Part shown: positions 1-5,262 of the stretch, piece after piece
How positions within the stretch are numbered: position 1 is the first letter of the stretch
How the letters are laid out: the number at the start of each line of letters is the position of its first letter
Origin: Bifidobacterium sp.
Lineage (GTDB): Bacteria > Actinomycetota > Actinomycetes > Actinomycetales > Bifidobacteriaceae
DNA: 8,012 nt
Direction: 5' to 3'
NCBI GenBank assembly: GCA_022739095.1
Contig: JAIJEI010000086.1
Location: forward strand, 1 to 8,012
Position numbers and translations under genes: made by a program
The notes under the pieces: generated by a model
What the model saw: the letters and a program-made list of their open reading frames with translations, nothing else
What the model was told of the DNA's origin: nothing
Database searches by the model: none

Positions 1-16
1 CTTCAAGGAGGTCGTC

Positions 17-1054
17 ATGATTAACGACAAGGCCATTCTCGTCGGCGTTGACGGGTCGCATGCCAGTTACAAGGCAACATGGTGGGCCGCGAATTATGCA
101 AAGCACGCGGGGCTGACGCTGCAGATTGTCTGCGCATATTCCCTGCCGAGCTATGCCGCCGTTTCGTTCGATGCCACTTACACGGCGATGGGGGACGATA
201 ACGCCGCACATTCCGATGCTCAGGAGATTCTGTCCAAGGCCAAGGCCATCGCAGACGAGCAGGGCGTCGAAGCCGCCACACTGATTGTTACCGGAGACCC
301 GGCATCGGTGTTCGTCGAATTGTCGCGTAACTACAATCTGATCGTCATTGGCAACCGTGGCAAGGGCGGTCTGGCCGAGCGTCTGCTGGGCACCACGTCC
401 TCGTCGCTGCCGGCATACGCCTACTGCCCGATTGTAGTGGTGCCGTACACCGATGATGACGGCAACCTGATGCACCTGAACAACACGATTACCAAGGTGG
501 CCGTAGGCTCCGACGAATCCAAGTGGGGTCTGAAGGCGCTGGACATTGCCGCCGACTTCGCCACGTGCTGGGGTGCGGAACTGGACGTGATTTCCGCTGT
601 GCCGAACCTGAAGGGCGTGGATGGCGAGGATGCCGTCATGGAATCCTACAAGGACGATCTTGAGGTGCGTATCAAGCCGTTGCAGGAATCGCATCCTGAT
701 CTGAAGATCAATAAGCAGATCGTTTCCGGCCCGGCCGCCAGCGCACTGACCAAGGCCAGCTACGATCACGATGTGGTTGTTGTCGGCTCCCGTGGCCGCG
801 GTGGCTTCACCGGACTGCTGCTGGGCTCCACCAGCCAGGGACTGCTGCAGCATGCGGTCGGTCCGGTGTACGTGGTGCCGCGCAAGTACGTTGAGGCCGC
901 GGAATCGCGTCTCGACACCGTGCCGAGCTCGCCCACTGAAGTGCCTACCAAGTCGCTGGAGGAGATTGCCGGCGTCGAGGAGATTCCGGTGCCCGCAGCC
1001 GAGCCCGAAGTCGCTCGGCAGATCGAAAAGACCATCGATCCCGACAGGCAGTAA
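17..1054 (+). CDS. Universal stress protein, tandem UspA domains
   Basis: A 345-residue cytoplasmic protein with two fused Usp domains. Domain 1 (about residues 5-143) starts with the VGVDGS strand and carries the nucleotide-binding motif G-x2-G-x9-G-T at G112, G115 and G125. Domain 2 (about 157-292) repeats this with G257, G260 and G270-S271. Both domains therefore match the ATP-binding subclass of the family. The last 50 or so residues form a Pro/Glu-rich tail outside the fold, probably disordered. The ATG at 17 follows a textbook AAGGAGG (5-11) by five bases, which fixes the start. Family role: stress-induced ATP-binding proteins that modulate survival; no specific partner is visible. It converges with the osmC gene, and the palindromic repeats at 1066-1179 probably end its transcript. 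Its promoter lies outside the window. The family call is secure; the physiological role is not. Confidence 0.95.
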   Translation: MINDKAILVGVDGSHASYKATWWAANYAKHAGLTLQIVCAYSLPSYAAVSFDATYTAMGDDNAAHSDAQEILSKAKAIADEQGVEAATLIVTGDPASVFVELSRNYNLIVIGNRGKGGLAERLLGTTSSSLPAYAYCPIVVVPYTDDDGNLMHLNNTITKVAVGSDESKWGLKALDIAADFATCWGAELDVISAVPNLKGVDGEDAVMESYKDDLEVRIKPLQESHPDLKINKQIVSGPAASALTKASYDHDVVVVGSRGRGGFTGLLLGSTSQGLLQHAVGPVYVVPRKYVEAAESRLDTVPSSPTEVPTKSLEEIAGVEEIPVPAAEPEVARQIEKTIDPDRQ

Positions 1055-1065
1055 GCAATAGCATT

Positions 1066-1179
1066 GGCTCCCCTCTCTGAGGGGAGCTGTCGTCGTAAGA
1101 CGACTAAGGGAAGTCGCGGTTCAGCCCACAGCTCCCCTCAGTCAGCTATTGCTGACAGCTCCCCTCAAGGAGGGGAGCT
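1066..1179. repeat. Inverted pair of 49-base palindromic repeat units (REP-like), likely bidirectional terminator
   Basis: Two copies of one unit lie tail to tail, at 1066-1114 (forward) and 1131-1179 (reverse). Each unit has three parts. First is a GCTCCCCTC/GAGGGGAGC hairpin with a 3-base loop (stems 1067-1075/1079-1087 and 1157-1166/1170-1179). Second is a 6-bp mini-hairpin with a 4-base loop (GTCGTC-GTAA-GACGAC at 1089-1104; GTCAGC-TATT-GCTGAC at 1141-1156 on the plus strand). Third is an AGGG-rich tail resembling the right arm of the first hairpin. The units fill the space between the convergent uspA and osmC ends, so they probably terminate transcription from both sides. The structure is read directly; the terminator role is inferred. 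Confidence 0.85.
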
Positions 1180-1195
1180 AAGTATATATCCCGTC

Positions 1196-1609
1196 TCAGT
1201 GCTTGACAGTGACGTTCATGCGCACTGGGGTCTCCTGCACGTAGGTGTGTTTGACCGTGCAACCCTTGTCGATATGGCGGGTGACGCGCTCCTTGAGCTT
1301 GTCGGCATCCTCCTCGGACAGACCGGCGTCAGAAGCATCAATCACCACCTGCTCCTCGAAACCGGTGTAGGCGTCGTTCTCAGGGTCGTACGTGCCATCC
1401 ACCACGATCTTGGCACCCTTGCCCTCACCCAGCGTATGTTCGATGGCGAACTGGCTGGACAGCGCGGCGCAACCGGCCAGCGCGACCTTCATCAGATCGC
1501 CCGGCGTGAACTGGCCACGATCCTTGCCGAACTTAATGTGTGCGCCATCGTCGCTGAACGCATCCCACGAACCGTCCTTGTTGCGCTCAACCCACAGTCG
1601 CTTACCCAT
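1196..1609 (-). CDS. OsmC/Ohr-family thiol peroxidase-like protein
   Basis: A 137-residue protein of the OsmC family, cytoplasmic enzymes that reduce organic hydroperoxides with a pair of cysteines. Both expected cysteines are present: C47 in the helix LMKVALAGC and C117 in DKGCTV. The usual N-terminal beta strands and the GQFTPGDL segment leading into the first cysteine helix are also there. The length is typical. The ATG at 1609 is chosen over an in-frame upstream start at 1648 because AAGGAG (1620-1615) sits five bases before it. The gene converges with uspA and diverges from thyA. A CATAAT hexamer (1714-1709 on the minus strand) could be its -10 box, but no convincing -35 accompanies it. 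Whether it is OsmC, Ohr or the YhfA-like branch cannot be settled by eye, so the substrate is open. Confidence 0.9.
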   Translation of the reverse strand: MGKRLWVERNKDGSWDAFSDDGAHIKFGKDRGQFTPGDLMKVALAGCAALSSQFAIEHTLGEGKGAKIVVDGTYDPENDAYTGFEEQVVIDASDAGLSEEDADKLKERVTRHIDKGCTVKHTYVQETPVRMNVTVKH

Positions 1610-1659
1610 AGCTGCTCCTTTATTTTCAGCCGCCGGCGATCTGGCCAATCGCCATGCCA

Positions 1660-1692
1660 GCGGGGGAGCGCGGCATCTGGCCGCTCTCCCGC
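1660..1692. promoter_or_regulatory. Imperfect inverted repeat between divergent osmC and thyA
   Basis: GCGGGGGAGCG (1660-1670) pairs with CGCTCTCCCGC (1682-1692) across an 11-base loop, with one G-T wobble. The octamer ATCTGGCC is also repeated directly at 1639-1646 and 1675-1682. This region must hold the divergent promoters of osmC and thyA. The repeat could be an operator or part of the osmC 5' leader. The symmetry is visible; the function is a guess. Confidence 0.4.
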
Positions 1693-1724
1693 ATCATTGG
1701 ACTTCTCTATTATGCCCCCTAAGC

Positions 1725-1730
1725 TACACT
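1725..1730 (+). promoter_or_regulatory. Candidate -10 box for a leaderless thyA transcript
   Basis: TACACT ends seven bases before the thyA ATG at 1738, so a start of transcription at or next to the A of the ATG is expected. The bases before the ATG contain no Shine-Dalgarno sequence, which fits leaderless translation, common in actinobacteria. No good -35 element is placed 16-18 bases upstream, so the assignment is tentative. Confidence 0.4.
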
Positions 1731-1737
1731 GGTGCAC

Positions 1738-2610
1738 ATGGCTTTGACCGAAGAACAACTCGCAGATATTCGCTCCTGTATCCCCGCACGTCCCGAAACG
1801 GACATTCCGATGCCCTATGAGGACCTGGTGCGCAAGATCCTGACCGAAGGCACGCTGAAGTCCGATCGCACCGGCACCGGCACGATTTCCCTGTTCGGCC
1901 AGCAGATGCGCTTCGACCTGTCGAAGTACTTCCCGTTGCTGACCACCAAGACCGTGTTCTTCAAGGGCCTGGCCTATGAGTTGCTGTGGTTTTTGAAGGG
2001 TTCCTCCAACATCAACTGGCTGCTGGAGCACAACGTGCATATTTGGGATGAGTGGGCGGACGAGAACGGCGATCTGGGCCCGGTCTATGGCGTGCAGTGG
2101 CGTTCCTGGCCCGCGCCGACCCCCGAGGACCCGAATCGCACCATCGACCAGATCTCCAATGTGCTCGATCTCATCAAGCATCATCCGGATTCGCGCCGCA
2201 TGGTCGTCTCCGCGTGGAATCCGGCCGAGGTGGAGAAGATGGCGTTGCCGCCCTGCCACGCGCTCTTCCAGTTCTACGTGGCCGACGGCAAGCTGAGCTG
2301 CCAGCTGTACCAGCGTTCGTGCGACATGTTCCTCGGCGTGCCGTTCAACATCGCCTCCTACTCGCTGCTCACCATGATGATGGCGCAGCAGGCCGGGCTT
2401 GAGCCGGGCGAATTCGTCTGGACTGGCGGTGACTGCCACGTCTACGACAACCACGTCGACCAGTTCCTCGAGCAGCTGGGTCGCAAGCCCTACCCGTATC
2501 CGACCATCGAGATCCGTAAGGCCGATTCCCTGTTCGATCACCAGTATGAGGACTTCAAGGTCGTCGGCTATCAGCATCACCCCACTATTAAGGCGCCTGT
2601 CGCGATCTGA
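1738..2610 (+). CDS. thyA: Thymidylate synthase ThyA
   Basis: A 290-residue thymidylate synthase (EC 2.1.1.45). It methylates dUMP to dTMP using 5,10-methylenetetrahydrofolate, which leaves as dihydrofolate. The catalytic cysteine is C173 in LPPCHALFQFYV. Other hallmarks are SDRTGTGT near residue 42, the QLYQRSCDMFLGVPFN segment (about 189-204) that binds phosphate and folate, the GDCHVYDNH loop, and the conserved C-terminal IKAPVAI. It is a single-domain, full-length enzyme. The ATG at 1738 is preferred. A GTG at 1732 would add only two residues, and neither has an upstream ribosome binding site, which suggests a leaderless message. The dihydrofolate reductase gene follows 150 bases downstream on the same strand and supplies the companion step of the cycle. 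Confidence 0.97.
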   Translation: MALTEEQLADIRSCIPARPETDIPMPYEDLVRKILTEGTLKSDRTGTGTISLFGQQMRFDLSKYFPLLTTKTVFFKGLAYELLWFLKGSSNINWLLEHNVHIWDEWADENGDLGPVYGVQWRSWPAPTPEDPNRTIDQISNVLDLIKHHPDSRRMVVSAWNPAEVEKMALPPCHALFQFYVADGKLSCQLYQRSCDMFLGVPFNIASYSLLTMMMAQQAGLEPGEFVWTGGDCHVYDNHVDQFLEQLGRKPYPYPTIEIRKADSLFDHQYEDFKVVGYQHHPTIKAPVAI

Positions 2611-2620
2611 CACTTTGTGC

Positions 2621-2718
2621 CAGACCGCGACCTTAGACCCCGCTTGTAGTACGGTCTGATTGTGTTCGTGGACAGCGAAGACTGTGAAGGTGACGGACCC
2701 CGAGTCTTCGCTGTCCAC
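2621..2718 (+). promoter_or_regulatory. Two successive stem-loops between thyA and dfr (attenuator, terminator or operator)
   Basis: The first inverted repeat is CAGACCG (2621-2627) with CGGTCTG (2652-2658). The second is a perfect 16-bp stem, GTGGACAGCGAAGACT (2668-2683) with AGTCTTCGCTGTCCAC (2703-2718), around a 19-base loop. No T-run follows the second stem; the next bases are TACACTAAGG. The dfr ribosome binding site begins 26 bases after it. The stem could terminate the thyA transcript without a U-tract, control read-through into dfr, or act as a DNA operator over a promoter whose -10 might be TACACT (2719-2724). It does not resemble the tetrahydrofolate riboswitch consensus I know. Confidence 0.6.
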
Positions 2719-2760
2719 TACACTAAGGCCCAGTTCCGCAATCTAGGAGGAGTAAACGAA

Positions 2761-3423
2761 ATGGAGCATGACAGTAGCCGCAGCGGCTATCACGAACCCG
2801 AGCCCGGATCTGCCGGGCTGTCTGCCACTGAAGAAGACTGGGGTGACGATTATCCCAAGACCTTCTCGGTGAATTTTATCTGGGCCGAAGCCCGCGACAA
2901 GGAAGGTCGCGCCGGTGCCATCGGCCTCAATGGCGGCATGCCTTGGCACTGTGCCGAGGATATGAAGCATTTCAAGGAGTTGACCGTCTCCCACCCGGTG
3001 ATTATGGGTCGTAAGACCTGGGAATCGCTGGGGGTCAAGTACCGTCCGCTGCCCAACCGCGACAACATCGTCGTTTCCCACGATCCGATGTACCGTGCGC
3101 CGGGAGCCACTGTGGTCACCGGTCTTGACGACGCGCTCGATATGGCTCGTCAGGAGGCGATTCCGGACGACGGTCTGGACCGTTCGGAGATTTGGATCAT
3201 CGGCGGCGCCCAGCTGTTCGCCGAGGCTTTGCCGTTCGCGGACAAAGCCTATGTGACTGATCTGGCCGCCACCGTGGATGCCGACAGCTACGCGCCCGAT
3301 ATGGCGTCGCTGGTCGAGGCCGGGATGTGGCGGGAAGCCGAAGTGGGCAAGTGGCATACGCCCGCCAAGGAGGAGTCCGGCATCGATTCCTATCGTTTCC
3401 GTATCTTGGCCAAAACCAAGTAA
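2761..3423 (+). CDS. Dihydrofolate reductase with acidic N-terminal extension
   Basis: A 220-residue dihydrofolate reductase (EC 1.5.1.3; often named folA or dfrA). It reduces dihydrofolate to tetrahydrofolate with NADPH and so recycles the product of ThyA. The reductase fold begins near residue 37 (VNFIWAEARD). It shows GGMPWH (58-63), the catalytic acid D67 equivalent to E. coli D27, the NADPH motif VIMGRKTWES, the IWIIGGAQLFAEAL cofactor strand, and a C-terminal YRFRILAK strand. Family members usually have about 160-170 residues. The excess is residues 1-36, rich in Asp, Glu and Ser. The ATG at 2761 follows AGGAGG (2745-2750) by ten bases, whereas the GTG at 2869, where the fold starts, has no ribosome binding site, so the extension is probably translated. 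A terminator follows directly. Confidence 0.93.
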   Translation: MEHDSSRSGYHEPEPGSAGLSATEEDWGDDYPKTFSVNFIWAEARDKEGRAGAIGLNGGMPWHCAEDMKHFKELTVSHPVIMGRKTWESLGVKYRPLPNRDNIVVSHDPMYRAPGATVVTGLDDALDMARQEAIPDDGLDRSEIWIIGGAQLFAEALPFADKAYVTDLAATVDADSYAPDMASLVEAGMWREAEVGKWHTPAKEESGIDSYRFRILAKTK

Positions 3424-3429
3424 GCATGC

Positions 3430-3470
3430 GAATCCGGCTTATGCCCTTTATAGCGGCATGAGCCGGATTC
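3430..3470 (+). terminator. Strong hairpin terminator after dfr
   Basis: GAATCCGGCTTATGCC (3430-3445) pairs over 16 bp with GGCATGAGCCGGATTC (3455-3470), with one G-T wobble and a 9-base loop. It begins six bases after the dfr stop and is followed by a T-biased stretch, ATATTCATTC. This should separate dfr transcription from the phosphatase gene. Confidence 0.85.
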
Positions 3471-3497
3471 ATATTCATTCGACCCCAACAATACAGT
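3468..3497 (+). promoter_or_regulatory. Weak candidate promoter for the phosphatase gene
   Basis: TTCATA (3468-3473) and TACAGT (3492-3497) are 18 bases apart and resemble -35 and -10 boxes. They sit just after the dfr terminator and about 50 bases before the phosphatase ATG. A promoter is needed somewhere between the terminator and 3547; this pair is the best I see, but it is not close to consensus. Confidence 0.3.
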
Positions 3498-3546
3498 CGG
3501 GCCGTGTGCGGCCCGGTGAAGTCCGATTGAGGATTGATTCAAAGCT

Positions 3547-4065
3547 ATGAGCAATACCCAGCCCTACACCGTAATGACCGTCTGCACCGGCAATATCTGC
3601 CGTTCGCCTATGGGCGAGATCATTCTGCGTCACTTCTTTAATGAGCGAGGTCTCGGCGACCAGGTGAACGTGGAATCCAGCGGTGTGTCCGACGAGGAGT
3701 GGAGCCACCCGATCGACCCGCGTGCCGTGCGCGTGCTACGCGAACGTGGCTATGGTGATGAGATTCCGCGTGACCACTTCGCACACCGCATCTCACGTGA
3801 GGAAATCGACCGTACCGACCTGTTCCTGCCGATGACCGCCTCCCACATGCGCGCCCTGCTGCGCATGCTGCCGGCCGGCAAGCGCGCCGAAGTGCAGATG
3901 TACCGCAGCTTCGACCCAAATCTGCCCAAGCCGAAGCCCGGCCGCGAAGATCAGATCGATCTGGTGGACCCGTGGTACGGCGGCAAGCATGAGTTCGAGG
4001 TCGCCATCGACCAGATTGAGGAAGTCGCCCCGTACATCGTCGATTGGGTGGCGAAGCAGCTGTAG
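3547..4065 (+). CDS. Low-molecular-weight protein tyrosine phosphatase
   Basis: A 172-residue cytoplasmic phosphatase of the low-molecular-weight class, which hydrolyses phosphotyrosine; arsenate reductases share the fold. The P-loop C-x5-R-S is complete at C13 to R19-S20 (CTGNICRSP), including the second cysteine C18 typical of the class. The general acid aspartate is D141 in VDPWYGG. The length is near normal for actinobacterial members. The ATG at 3547 gives the standard start of the family a few residues before the first strand. Its ribosome binding site is poor: the only candidate, GAGG at 3529-3532, is 14 bases away. Such enzymes usually oppose tyrosine kinases, often in polysaccharide export, but no kinase or exopolysaccharide gene is in the window, so the substrate is unknown. 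Confidence 0.93.
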   Translation: MSNTQPYTVMTVCTGNICRSPMGEIILRHFFNERGLGDQVNVESSGVSDEEWSHPIDPRAVRVLRERGYGDEIPRDHFAHRISREEIDRTDLFLPMTASHMRALLRMLPAGKRAEVQMYRSFDPNLPKPKPGREDQIDLVDPWYGGKHEFEVAIDQIEEVAPYIVDWVAKQL

Positions 4066-4067
4066 GA

Positions 4068-4084
4068 ATCGGCCTGTGGCCGAT
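4068..4084 (+). terminator. Hairpin just after the phosphatase stop
   Basis: ATCGGCC (4068-4074) and GGCCGAT (4078-4084) form a perfect 7-bp stem with a 3-base loop, two bases after the stop codon. The bases that follow (GCTGTGTGTTTC) are moderately T-rich. It is probably the first of several terminator elements between this gene and the convergent azlD. Confidence 0.55.
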
Positions 4085-4095
4085 GCTGTGTGTTT

Positions 4096-4195
4096 CGCAG
4101 TCTTACGACTGCGGGTCTCTACCTCCGTCACCGTTTCGCGGTGCCACCTCCCTCTGTAAGGGAGGTGTTGAGCATAGCGAAGTGGAGGGAGAGAC
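4096..4195. repeat. Palindromic composite repeat (REP-like) between convergent genes
   Basis: The centre is CACCTCCCT (4145-4153) and AGGGAGGTG (4159-4167), a 9-bp stem with a 5-base loop. On its left is a CACCG/CGGTG mini-hairpin (4128-4142). The outer arms GTCTCTACCTCC (4115-4126) and GGAGGGAGAGAC (4184-4195) are inverted copies of each other with one mismatch, so the whole 80-base block has dyad symmetry. A 7-bp stem with a TTAC loop (4096-4113) flanks it; its loop is the complement of the GTAA loop in the repeat at 1066-1179. The layout (core palindrome, small hairpin, GGAGG-type tail) matches that repeat, so I regard the two as relatives. It probably serves as a two-way terminator. Confidence 0.75.
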
Positions 4196-4203
4196 TAACG
4201 AGT

Positions 4204-4223
4204 CTGGTGTCTCAGAACACCAG
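4204..4223 (-). terminator. Hairpin overlapping the azlD stop codon
   Basis: CTGGTGT (4204-4210) and ACACCAG (4217-4223) form a 7-bp stem with a 6-base loop that contains the azlD stop codon. A smaller AGACT/AGTCT stem (4192-4205) overlaps its lower end. It is placed as a terminator for azlD, but without a clear T-run on the minus strand. Confidence 0.45.
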
Positions 4224-4487
4224 TTGCACCAGCAACATATATACAATCGTGCCGTCGGCGATTGAAAGCAGCATATTGCGTTTCCATACGTGCAGCAGCA
4301 CGATGACGGCACAGGCGATAAGTTCCGGAAGGCCGTGCGAGCCGGTCAGAATCGGAGTGTTGCGCAGTGCGTACACCACCAGTAGACCGGTCATCGCATA
4401 GGGTAGGCCCCGGCCGAAATACTCGATGATGCGCGGCGGCTGCTTGGATTCGGGAAACACCAGAAACGGCAGAAAACGGGTGCACAT
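4212..4487 (-). CDS. azlD: AzlD-type branched-chain amino acid exporter subunit, 5'-truncated remnant
   Basis: The 91-residue product matches the AzlD family of small inner-membrane proteins that work with AzlC to export branched-chain amino acids. Recognisable segments are CTRFLPFLVFPES, LPYAMTGLLVVYALRN, TGSHGLPELIA, LLHVWKRNMLLSIADGT and the C-terminal YMLLVQLVF, giving three further hydrophobic spans. Family members usually have about 105-115 residues and begin with a membrane helix of which only the end is present here. In the same frame, TAG directly precedes the ATG at 4487 and TAA lies 15 bases upstream, and there is no ribosome binding site. No azlC is adjacent; the upstream neighbour is an unrelated ABC ATPase. 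I read it as a remnant left by a rearrangement. A short functional variant is possible but less likely. Confidence 0.78.
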   Translation of the reverse strand: MCTRFLPFLVFPESKQPPRIIEYFGRGLPYAMTGLLVVYALRNTPILTGSHGLPELIACAVIVLLHVWKRNMLLSIADGTIVYMLLVQLVF

Positions 4488-4518
4488 CTAACACGTACAT
4501 TATGGCGCAGAACGAATA

Positions 4519-4556
4519 CGGCACCCCGGCAACGCGAGTGGGTCGCCGGGGTGCCG
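4519..4556 (-). terminator. Terminator of the ABC exporter operon
   Basis: CGGCACCCCGGC (4519-4530) and GCCGGGGTGCCG (4545-4556) form a perfect 12-bp GC-rich stem around a 14-base loop. It lies about 57 bases past the ATPase stop on the minus strand, and the next bases there (TATTCGTTCTG) are T-biased. The interval from 4488 to 4613 holds no gene; it also contains two further GGGTGCC copies (about 4564 and 4590) resembling the hairpin arm. Confidence 0.7.
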
Positions 4557-4613
4557 GAGCGCGGGGTGCCAGAATGCCGAAGCGGTGTATGGGTGCCGCC
4601 CGGCCCAGGTGAG

Positions 4614-5252
4614 TCACGCCCGGGCCAGTTTCTTGCTCCTGAGACGCCGCACGACATCGGCGGAGTCGGCGACGCGCTTGGAATGCGTCACCACGATCAC
4701 ACATTTGCCGAGCTGATGGGCGGCGTGCTGCAGCAGATGAATCACCTCGTCGGTTATCTCCGGGTCGAGGCTGCCTGTCGGCTCGTCCGCGAGGATCGCG
4801 CGGCCCGGGGCGACCAGCGCGCGTCCGACCTCCACCCGTTGACGCTGGCCGCCCGACAGGTGCATGATGTTGCGCTTGGATTCCTCACGGCTCAATCCCA
4901 GTTCCTCGAGGATCTTCATATCGGCCTTGGGGCTGACCAGCCGCAGGTTCTCTTCGGGGGTGAGGTAGTCGATCAGGTTATGGTCTTGGAACACCAGGGA
5001 CACGTGCTCCCGACGGTGCTTCGCGTAGCCCGATGCGGCGATGTCCTCCCCTTCGAAACGGATCACTCCCCGGGAAGGGGCGTCCAGGCCGGCCAGCAGC
5101 GACAGCAGTGTGCTCTTGCCGGCGCCGGACGGGCCGGTGATCGCATACAATTTCCCGGATTCGAAATCCGCGCTGACGTCCGAAAGGACAAGGATCTTCG
5201 CCGCGCCGTAGGCGTAATCGACATGGTCCAGTTGCAGACAGTTAGATATGAT
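4614..5252 (-). CDS. ABC transporter ATPase (MacB/LolD type) without a canonical start codon
   Basis: An ATP-binding subunit of a MacB/LolD-like exporter that would power the two permeases encoded just upstream. Counted from the ATC at 5252, the product has 212 residues: Walker A GPSGAGKST (40-48), Q-loop Q89, signature LSGGQ (132-136), Walker B ILADE ending at E157, D-loop SLD (161-163) and H-loop H190. The first ATG, GTG or TTG in frame is a TTG at 5150, only five codons before Walker A, which would remove the first two beta strands (LQLDHVDYAYG). The open frame continues upstream with family-like sequence to an ATC at 5252, seven bases after AGGAG (5264-5260). That site overlaps the permease stop, so translational coupling is expected. 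A former ATG may have mutated to ATC. The family call is certain; expression is doubtful. Confidence 0.85.
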   Translation of the reverse strand: MISNCLQLDHVDYAYGAAKILVLSDVSADFESGKLYAITGPSGAGKSTLLSLLAGLDAPSRGVIRFEGEDIAASGYAKHRREHVSLVFQDHNLIDYLTPEENLRLVSPKADMKILEELGLSREESKRNIMHLSGGQRQRVEVGRALVAPGRAILADEPTGSLDPEITDEVIHLLQHAAHQLGKCVIVVTHSKRVADSADVVRRLRSKKLARA

Positions 5253-5262
5253 TGGTGAACTC

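Noticed and set aside
1066..1179. CRISPR array
   Set aside because: Repeats are palindromic units in opposite orientation without regularly sized unique spacers, and no cas gene is near.
1064..1747. 227-codon plus-strand frame opposite osmC
   Set aside because: It begins in the palindromic repeats and runs antisense to osmC, with no ribosome binding site or recognisable domain.
1492..2718. Long open frame on the minus strand opposite thyA (408 codons)
   Set aside because: It is a shadow of thyA, whose product has all family motifs. The antisense text matches no family I know, and its start falls inside the thyA-dfr inverted repeat.
2662..2760. In-frame GTG start that would lengthen DHFR by 33 residues
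   Set aside because: It would translate the hairpin region and has no ribosome binding site, while the ATG at 2761 has AGGAGG upstream.
2611..2760. Tetrahydrofolate riboswitch before dfr
   Set aside because: The gap has simple inverted repeats but none of the conserved THF riboswitch core I can recall.
4551..5258. 235-codon plus-strand open frame opposite the ABC ATPase
   Set aside because: The minus strand encodes complete ABC motifs; this frame is the antisense shadow of GC-rich coding DNA.
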